Part shown: positions 15,330 to 20,524 of the stretch, one piece after another | How positions within the stretch are numbered: the stretch's first letter is position 1 | Layout of the letters: every line of letters begins with the position of its first letter | Assembly: GCA_937873255.1 (NCBI GenBank) | Contig: CALMVM010000525.1 | Coordinates: 1 to 20,524 of the forward strand | DNA from: an uncultured Verrucomicrobiota bacterium | GTDB lineage: Bacteria > Verrucomicrobiota > Verrucomicrobiia > Chthoniobacterales > SZAS-18 | Direction of reading: 5' to 3' | Length of the DNA stretch: 20,524 nt | The notes under the pieces: generated by a model | Databases searched by the model: none | Told to the model about the DNA's origin: nothing | What the model saw: the letters and a program-made list of their open reading frames with translations, nothing else | Position numbers and translations under genes: made by a program

Positions 15330-15740
15330 TCATCCGGACCCCGACCGGGTCCAATCCTCCACTCGTAAGCCGGCAACGCGCCGGAACTCTCCGACGTTGG
15401 CCGAAACCAGGACGCATTCATTGGCCAGACAGATGGCGGCGATGAGCAGATCGTGCGGACCGATGCGCTCGCCCGTGCGTTCCAACCCGTGCCGCAGCAC
15501 CGCGTAATGTTCCGCCGCCCGATCATCGAACGGCAGCGAGGCAAACGGCTGCAAGGCGGCGCGGACCAGTTCGAGCCGCCGTTCCGGGCGGCCGTAGCCC
15601 AGCGCGCCGTGCAGCAATTCGGCCCGGACGACCGCGCAGGTTACCACCTGCGCCGCCTGCTGACGCAACGGCTCGCGTACGTGGCTGCGCGGGTTCTTGA
15701 GCAGGTCGATCCACGCGTTGGTGTCGAGCATCCAGCGCAT
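15330..15740 (-). CDS. vapC: PIN-domain ribonuclease toxin (VapC-like)
   Basis: A 136-residue PIN-domain protein, the toxin of a type II VapBC-like system, expected to cut RNA with a metal ion. The acidic active-site residues sit as expected: D6 in 'MLDTNAW', E41 in 'RAELLHG', D97 in 'GPHDLLIAA'. The fourth position falls in 'SANVGEF' (N115, E118), normal for the family. I chose ATG 15738-15740, two bases after the antitoxin stop. GTG at 15746 would overlap that stop as GTGA, and GTG at 15749 is a third option. Either way the two genes are coupled. It converges with the response regulator gene with a 40-base gap and no obvious terminator. Confidence 0.9.
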   Translation of the reverse strand: MRWMLDTNAWIDLLKNPRSHVREPLRQQAAQVVTCAVVRAELLHGALGYGRPERRLELVRAALQPFASLPFDDRAAEHYAVLRHGLERTGERIGPHDLLIAAICLANECVLVSANVGEFRRVAGLRVEDWTRSGSG

Positions 15741-15742
15741 CT

Positions 15743-15952
15743 TCACCACGACGCTCGCTTCTCGAAATTCCCCTGCCCCGGCCGCTCGAAGGGTTCATTG
15801 GCCAGCGCGCCTGCCACCCGTTCCAAGTATTCCGGCGGCAGCGCGCCCGGCGGTTGCTCCAACACCACCACCTGGACGCGGGTGCCGTCGGGCAACCCCA
15901 CGTCCGGCGGCAGGGTGATGGTGCCGTTCTCCACCGTGGCCGTGATGCTCAT
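15743..15952 (-). CDS. Antitoxin of the VapBC-like pair (DUF104/AF2212-like)
   Basis: A 69-residue protein directly upstream of the PIN toxin. The N-terminal half, 'MSITATVENGTITLPPDVGL' followed by 'PDGTRVQVVVLEQ', is a small beta-strand unit similar to antitoxins of the DUF104/AF2212-like group, which is related to the AbrB-type fold. The C-terminal half is Pro- and Glu-rich ('PPEYLERVAGALANEPFERP') and would wrap around the toxin. Such antitoxins usually repress their own promoter. A TTGACT hexamer lies upstream on the same strand, but no convincing -10 box follows, and the spacer is an alternating GC tract. No ribosome binding site is seen. Confidence 0.8.
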   Translation of the reverse strand: MSITATVENGTITLPPDVGLPDGTRVQVVVLEQPPGALPPEYLERVAGALANEPFERPGQGNFEKRASW

Positions 15953-16047
15953 GGAGGCAGGGTGCGCGCGCGCGCGGAGGAAGTCAAGGCGAGCAGGCCA
16001 GAGTCCGCTCCCGACGATTCAACCCCGACCCGCGACCCGCCTCCGGC

Positions 16048-17967
16048 TCAAGGGCGCCTCGCCACCTTGTTCGCTGCCGGATTCGCCATCTCCAGGCGCG
16101 ACAGGCGTTCGAGAAATTCCTTCGCCGCCGGCGCGGTCATGCGGAAACGCCACTCGACCTGCGTGTCGTGGGAATTCACCGTCGGGGGCTCGATGAACAG
16201 GTTCGGCCCCGCGCTGCGCAACTGGAGCGCCTCGTCGGGCTTGGCTTGGAGTTGACTCGTTATCTGGCCGATTTCCCGGGCGTTGGACGCGTTGAGGACG
16301 AACACCGCCGACACCGGCTCGCGCATGTCCAGCGTCAGCCCCAGCGCGTCGCAATGTTCCAGCAGCGCCGGGCTCAGGACCGTGTCGGCCAGCGCCGTCA
16401 ATTCGCGCGGACGGTACGTCACCAGCCGGAACGCGCTGCCGTTGTCCAGCCGCTGGAATTCGTTCAAAAACTGCGCGTCGCTCTTGAGGTCTTCCCTCAA
16501 CCCGAGACGCACCCGGATGAGCGCCTCCACCGATTCGCGCGAACCTAGCGCGAGCGTCTCCGGGCCGATCTGCGCGAGCGCCACCGCGCCGTCCGGGTTC
16601 TCGTACATCGAGAGTCCCTCGACCTCCCGGCGCTTGAACGGGCTGCCGCCGCCCGCGACCTTCGCGCGCAGGAGGCCGTCCATATCCACCGTCGCGCGCA
16701 TCTCCACCAGCAGGCAATCCACCGCCGGGCCGTGCGCGTCGGCCGGGGCAAGCGCGCGGGTGATGCGCGCCACCTGCCGACGCACGTCGATCTGCGGCAC
16801 GGCGGCGACCGTGCGCACCAGCCCAGTCCAGACCGATTGCCAAGCGTCGGGCTCACGGGATTGCAATGCCTTGGTGAAATCGGCGTCCGTGAACCCGCGC
16901 ACGTCCACGGCGACGATGGCAACCGTGTTGGCCGGCAGCCAGTCGCGCTGGCGATGCGTGCGCAAAACGAGCAGGGCCACGATGGCGGCGACGAGCAGCA
17001 CCGTCACCACCACGAAATGGAAAACGCGCAGGTCCTGCCGGTCGGCGTTGCGCGATTCCTCGCTCCAATAAGTTTCCAGGCCGACGAGCCGCTCGACGTT
17101 CTGACGCTGGCGGCGGCTGGACGCGAAAGGCTCGTCGCCGCCGCGCGGGGCGTGTTCGCGGGCGGAGAGCCGGCGGCCAATGGCGAGGTAGGCGTCCTCC
17201 TTGCGGTCCTCGGTGTGCGCGGCCTGGCGGCGGATGGCGGCGATTTCCTTGTGCAGCCCGGCGATGGCGACGGCGTCGTCGCGATCGCGGGCGGCGAGGT
17301 CGGCGCGGGCCCGTTGCGCGCGGGTGTCGAGGGCAACGAGCGCCGCCTTGACCTCCTTGATCGCCAGTTCGTCGGCGACCATCGGCTCGACGGACTCCGA
17401 GCGCGACGCAGCCAGTTGGGCGGCCTCCTCGGTCAGGCGGGCGCGCTCGGCGTCGGATTCCTTCTGGCGCTCGGCGCGTTCCCAGTCGGTGAGGAGGAGG
17501 TTCTGGGCGCGGGCGCGGCGTTCGCGCTTGAGGAGGGCGGTCTGCGCGGTGTGGAGGGCGCGTCGGCGGTCGTTCTGGTCGTGGAGGATTTTTCCGTGCT
17601 CGGCCAGCGATGCCTGGAGCGTGGCGAGGCGTTCCTGGACCGGCTCGCGTTCCTCGTCGATGGCGGCGACGGCCTGGGCGTGGTCGCGCCGGGCGGATTC
17701 GCGGTCGGCCTCCTTCGCGCGGACCTCGGCTTCGAGTTCGGCGATGCGCAGGTGGGCGGCCTCGACCTCCTCGCTGAGCGCGTGGAGATTGGTGAAGGCT
17801 TGTCGGGTGTCCTCGGATTCGTCGCCGACGAGTTCGCGCCACGAATGCCGGCCGAGCGCGGTGTCGGCCCGGTCGAGCGACTTGCGCGCGGTGACCAACG
17901 CCAGCCGGTTCTTGGAACGGCGCAACCGGCGGGTGACCTCCTTGACCCCTGTGCTGAGGAAGTTCAT
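16048..17967 (-). CDS. Unrecognised coiled-coil protein with one membrane span
   Basis: I do not recognise this 639-residue protein as a named family. It has three parts. Residues 1-310 are very rich in Glu, Arg, Ala and Lys with long heptad-like stretches ('EEVEAAHLRIAELEAEV'), so mainly coiled coil; the extreme N-terminus is basic ('RRLRRSKNR'). One membrane helix covers about 315-335 ('FHFVVVTVLLVAAIVALLVL'). Residues 345-639 form a globular domain that is probably periplasmic, opening with 'WLPANTVAIVAVDV' and containing 'IGPETLALGSRESVEALI'. This style resembles DUF3352-like extracytoplasmic proteins of PVC bacteria, but only loosely. The domain may be duplicated internally. With basic residues before the helix, the coiled coil should be cytoplasmic. 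A scaffold or envelope-organising role is possible but not shown. It stands alone, 95 bases from the antitoxin gene, without a visible ribosome binding site. Confidence 0.85.
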   Translation of the reverse strand: MNFLSTGVKEVTRRLRRSKNRLALVTARKSLDRADTALGRHSWRELVGDESEDTRQAFTNLHALSEEVEAAHLRIAELEAEVRAKEADRESARRDHAQAVAAIDEEREPVQERLATLQASLAEHGKILHDQNDRRRALHTAQTALLKRERRARAQNLLLTDWERAERQKESDAERARLTEEAAQLAASRSESVEPMVADELAIKEVKAALVALDTRAQRARADLAARDRDDAVAIAGLHKEIAAIRRQAAHTEDRKEDAYLAIGRRLSAREHAPRGGDEPFASSRRQRQNVERLVGLETYWSEESRNADRQDLRVFHFVVVTVLLVAAIVALLVLRTHRQRDWLPANTVAIVAVDVRGFTDADFTKALQSREPDAWQSVWTGLVRTVAAVPQIDVRRQVARITRALAPADAHGPAVDCLLVEMRATVDMDGLLRAKVAGGGSPFKRREVEGLSMYENPDGAVALAQIGPETLALGSRESVEALIRVRLGLREDLKSDAQFLNEFQRLDNGSAFRLVTYRPRELTALADTVLSPALLEHCDALGLTLDMREPVSAVFVLNASNAREIGQITSQLQAKPDEALQLRSAGPNLFIEPPTVNSHDTQVEWRFRMTAPAAKEFLERLSRLEMANPAANKVARRP

Positions 17968-18185
17968 GACGGGCGAGCGGTGGGCGGGAGCTTGGTCAGG
18001 AAGAAGGGCGGGCGGCGGAAATCAAGAAAGGGGGTGGCGTCGGGGGAAACGGTCCAACGTTGCACAGGTCCGGCCCTCGTGACAAGCAACAACGACGCCA
18101 GGCAGTGCCATCATCGGCTCCCGTTTTGCTTTGACTCAACGACAATCGTTCGTCTACGTCTTCTCAAGTCCCGCTACCCTCCGCC

Positions 18186-18512
18186 ATGAAAACCCGTATA
18201 CTCATCTTATCGATCCTCTTCGTCCTGTCGCTCGTCTCCGCTCGTGCGGCCGACGTTACTCGCATCGCAGGCGTGTGGCAGTGGACGCCGAAAGACCAGA
18301 CGGTGACGATCAAGGCCGACGGCACCTGCACGAGCACCTACAACGTCACCGGCACCTGGAAATACGTCGGCGTGACAAACCGGTACGATACCTACGAAAT
18401 CAAATGGTCGAGCGGCTTTGTTGACACGCTGCTTCTCAACAAGGACGCCAGCCTTTTGATGGGCACCAATCAGTACGGCGAGCAAGTTTCGTCATTCACC
18501 AGAATCAAATGA
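18186..18512 (+). CDS. Small secreted protein of unknown function
   Basis: A 108-residue protein with a clear signal peptide: 'MKTR', a hydrophobic core, and cleavage expected after 'SARA' (residue 21). The mature part is about 87 residues, mostly beta strands ('GVWQW', 'TVTIKADGTCTSTY', 'GTWKYVGV'). It resembles the short lipocalin-like or beta-barrel fragments that start with 'G.W' in many secreted proteins. It contains one Cys. I cannot name a family. It is flanked by - strand genes on both sides, so it has its own promoter. A TTGACT hexamer at 18131-18136 lies 49 bases before the ATG, with a weak TCTACG 16 bases further on. No Shine-Dalgarno motif is seen. Base composition is less GC-extreme than its neighbours, which may mean more recent acquisition. 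Confidence 0.75.
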   Translation: MKTRILILSILFVLSLVSARAADVTRIAGVWQWTPKDQTVTIKADGTCTSTYNVTGTWKYVGVTNRYDTYEIKWSSGFVDTLLLNKDASLLMGTNQYGEQVSSFTRIK

Positions 18513-18582
18513 GGCACGGTCCTGACCGGACCAGGGCGTTCCATCCGTGGACGCGTCGGCGGTGCCCGGTTTCGGGGTCGGC

Positions 18583-20524
18583 TCAGGGTAGAGTTCCCTG
18601 CTGGTAGGATGCCAGCCGTTCGCGGCAGGCTTGGACCGTGCTGGCCGGGGCGCTGTCGCGTTCCGCCAAAGCCAGCGCGTCCCCGGCGGCCTCGACCGCC
18701 TGCGGCCAGCGTCCCGCCGCCGCGTGCGCCGCCGCGAGAGCTTCCAGGCTGCCCACGTCCTGCCGGTGGCTGACCGCCGCCGCGCGGGACGCCAGCAGCA
18801 TCGCCCGCGCGCGGGCCTCCGGGTTGTCCAGGTGCGCGTAGGTCCAGGCCAGGTAGGTCAACGCCGGCAGGTAATCAGCCTGTCGAGTCAGACCCTCCTC
18901 GTATTCGACGCAGGCCGCCGCGGCATCGCCGCCGATCCGCAACCGGTCCGCCAGCGTGAAGCGCGCGGAGGGTTCGTCAGGATAACGCTCGGCGCAACAG
19001 CGGGCGGTCGCCAGCGCGTCGGCGGCGCGGCCTTCGCGCGCGAGGGCGTCGGCCAGCAGTTCGAGCGTGTCCGCGCCGGGGTCGTCGCCGGCGGCGAGAG
19101 GTTGCAACAGGGCGATCACGTCGCGCGTGCGGCCTTTCTTGAGCCACCAGCGGCCCAGGAACCCGGCGACATCACGGTTGCCCGGCGCAACGGACCAGAG
19201 GCGCTCGAACGCCGCGCCGGCGTCGTCCTCGCGGCCGGCGTCGGCGAGGGCGGCGGCGTACATCTGGAGCAGGCGGGCGTTGGGCTGCGGCAGGACGGCA
19301 CTGCTATGCCCGAACAGCGAAACCCCGTCGCGCCAGAAGTGCGCCTGCCACGCGGCCTGCGCCACGCACGCCAGGGCCGCCGCCGCCGTTCCCGCGCCGA
19401 TCCAACGCCGCGCGCGGGGCCGATTTTGCCAGGTTTCCCATCCGCCCCAGCACAGGGCGATGAACAGCCCGACGTGCGGCAGGTACGTGTAACGGTCCGC
19501 CACCGCCTGGCTGCCGACCTGCACCAGCCCGATCACCGGCACGAGCGTGCCCACGAACCAGAACCACCCGACGAAAAGATACGGCCGCCGTCGCCATTGC
19601 CAGACCGCCCCCGCCGTGATCCCGGCGAGCGCCACCGCCCAAAACACCGGCCATCCCCACGGGACGCCGTACCAATACGGATAATAAACGCTCAGCCCCA
19701 CGGGCCAGAACGTTTTTTGCAAATACGTGCCCACCCCGAGCGCCGCCGTTGCCAAGCGCACGCCCCACGGCAGCAATTCCACGGCCACGACCGCGTGCGT
19801 GCTCTGAGCGACGAACGTCACCGCGCACGATGCGGCCATGAGCAGGACGAAGGGGATTTTCTCCACCGCCAGCCGCCCGAACCGCCGCCAGCCGTCCCCC
19901 GGCGCGAACCGCCCCAACGGCCAATAAACGAGCAGCAGCAACAGCGGCGGCAGGGTCACCAGCATCGGTTTGGCGGTCAGTCCAAAGGCGTAACAAACCA
20001 GAGCCAGGGCATACGCGGAACGCGCGCCGCGCGGCGCGTTCGCGTACTGCGTGTAGGCGATGAGCGTCAGGCAAAAGAACGTCGTGCTGAGCACGTCCTT
20101 GCGTTCGGTCACCCACGCGACCGACTCGACGTGGAGCGGGTGCGCCGCGAAGAAAAACGCCACGAGCGCCGACGGCAGGAGTGCCCCCGTCGCCAGCCGC
20201 AGCCAGCGGAAAAGCAGCAGCGTGTTGAGCAAGTGCAGGAGCAGGTTCGTGAGATGGAACCCGCCCGCGCGCAGGCCGAAGAGTTGCGCGTCGAGCATCA
20301 GCGAAAGCCACGTCAGCGGATGCCAGTTGGCCTGCTGGAAGGTCGTGCACGCCCAGCGGAGGCCGTCCCACGTCAACCCGGCGCACACGTGCGGATTGTG
20401 GTACACGTAGCCGGGATCGTCGAAGCCGATGAACCCGAACCCCAGCGTCTGTCCGTAGACGGCGAGCACGACGGCCACCAGCGCGAGGGCGATGGGACGT
20501 TCGGGCCGCGCGGCGGGCTGGGAC
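18583..20524 (-). CDS. TMTC-like membrane glycosyltransferase with TPR tail (5' end outside window)
   Basis: A polytopic membrane protein with a C-terminal tetratricopeptide repeat region, of the type common in Planctomycetota and Verrucomicrobiota and related to O-mannosyltransferases (PMT/TMTC). The N-terminal half has about ten hydrophobic helices. Diagnostic motifs are 'FIGFDDPGYVYHNPHV' with the catalytic-type Asp pair, 'NWHPLTWLSLMLD', 'HLTNLLLHLLNTLLLF', 'AAHPLHVESVAWVTERKDVL' and 'ADRYTYLPHVG'. From about residue 400 the protein becomes helical and Ala/Arg/Asp-rich with TPR-like repeats ('AGREDDAGAAFERLWSVAPG'). The first internal start is GTG 20476-20478. The frame stays open to the right edge and the preceding residues already read like the first helix ('PIALALVAVVLAVYG'), so the true start lies beyond the window. 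It probably glycosylates exported proteins using a lipid-linked sugar. The acceptor is unknown. Confidence 0.9.
   Translation of the reverse strand, partial: SQPAARPERPIALALVAVVLAVYGQTLGFGFIGFDDPGYVYHNPHVCAGLTWDGLRWACTTFQQANWHPLTWLSLMLDAQLFGLRAGGFHLTNLLLHLLNTLLLFRWLRLATGALLPSALVAFFFAAHPLHVESVAWVTERKDVLSTTFFCLTLIAYTQYANAPRGARSAYALALVCYAFGLTAKPMLVTLPPLLLLLVYWPLGRFAPGDGWRRFGRLAVEKIPFVLLMAASCAVTFVAQSTHAVVAVELLPWGVRLATAALGVGTYLQKTFWPVGLSVYYPYWYGVPWGWPVFWAVALAGITAGAVWQWRRRPYLFVGWFWFVGTLVPVIGLVQVGSQAVADRYTYLPHVGLFIALCWGGWETWQNRPRARRWIGAGTAAAALACVAQAAWQAHFWRDGVSLFGHSSAVLPQPNARLLQMYAAALADAGREDDAGAAFERLWSVAPGNRDVAGFLGRWWLKKGRTRDVIALLQPLAAGDDPGADTLELLADALAREGRAADALATARCCAERYPDEPSARFTLADRLRIGGDAAAACVEYEEGLTRQADYLPALTYLAWTYAHLDNPEARARAMLLASRAAAVSHRQDVGSLEALAAAHAAAGRWPQAVEAAGDALALAERDSAPASTVQACRERLASYQQGTLP

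Noticed and set aside
16732..18189. A 485-residue Gly/Ala/Val-rich frame opposite the coiled-coil protein
   Set aside because: It is the mirror of a well-formed coiled-coil and membrane protein, and its low-complexity composition follows from that gene's codons.
18518..18532. A small hairpin (ggtcc/ggacc) between the secreted protein and the glycosyltransferase genes
   Set aside because: The stem has only five base pairs and no T-run, too weak to call a terminator.
1..20524. CRISPR array, prophage, integron or defence island
   Set aside because: No regularly spaced repeats, integrase, cas, phage or restriction genes were found. The VapBC-like pair alone does not make a defence island.

Overview
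The window is a GC-rich, gene-dense piece of a Gram-negative bacterial chromosome. The best guess is a member of the PVC superphylum, probably Verrucomicrobiota. Reasons: a Hanks-type Ser/Thr kinase with a large extracytoplasmic tail, a TMTC-like membrane glycosyltransferase with a TPR tail, REP-like palindromes built on 'cctagggc' and 'ccctgaagggg', and almost no Shine-Dalgarno motifs. This is inference from gene style; no rRNA or phylogenetic marker is present. No tRNA, rRNA, CRISPR array, prophage or intact transposase was seen.

Layout. 1-1316 (+): a C-rich tract, a sugar phosphate isomerase/epimerase-like TIM-barrel protein, and a small unknown protein whose start is unclear and which may be frame-disrupted. 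1368-4235 (-): a Ser/Thr kinase with a second degenerate kinase-like lobe, one membrane span and a peptidoglycan-binding-like repeat at the C-terminus. 4335-4541 (+): a short orphan gene tail, probably a relic. 4568-9019 (-): an efflux operon, membrane fusion lipoprotein followed by an RND (HAE1) pump, with no outer-membrane channel gene alongside. 9193-11045 (-): a translationally coupled pair, sugar nucleotidyltransferase and NDP-sugar epimerase. 11129-11365: a REPIN-like nested inverted repeat, followed by a terminator for the next gene. 11499-13229 (-): an ammonium transporter with an added N-terminal secreted segment, preceded by a very good sigma-54 (-24/-12) promoter. 13501-15289 (+): a NarL-type histidine kinase and response regulator, divergent from the transporter. 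15330-15952 (-): a VapBC-like toxin-antitoxin pair. 16048-17967 (-): an unrecognised coiled-coil/single-span protein. 18186-18512 (+): a small secreted protein. 18583 to the right edge (-): the TMTC-like glycosyltransferase, whose 5' end lies outside the window.

How it fits together. Most of the window is chromosomal housekeeping and envelope functions: efflux, activated-sugar supply, glycosylation, nitrogen uptake and signalling. The strongest regulatory signal is the sigma-54 promoter on the ammonium transporter, which points to nitrogen control. The least explained items are the REPIN-like element, the kinase architecture, the coiled-coil membrane protein and the near absence of ribosome binding sites. 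I did not find a clear new multi-gene system; the findings are individual leads.
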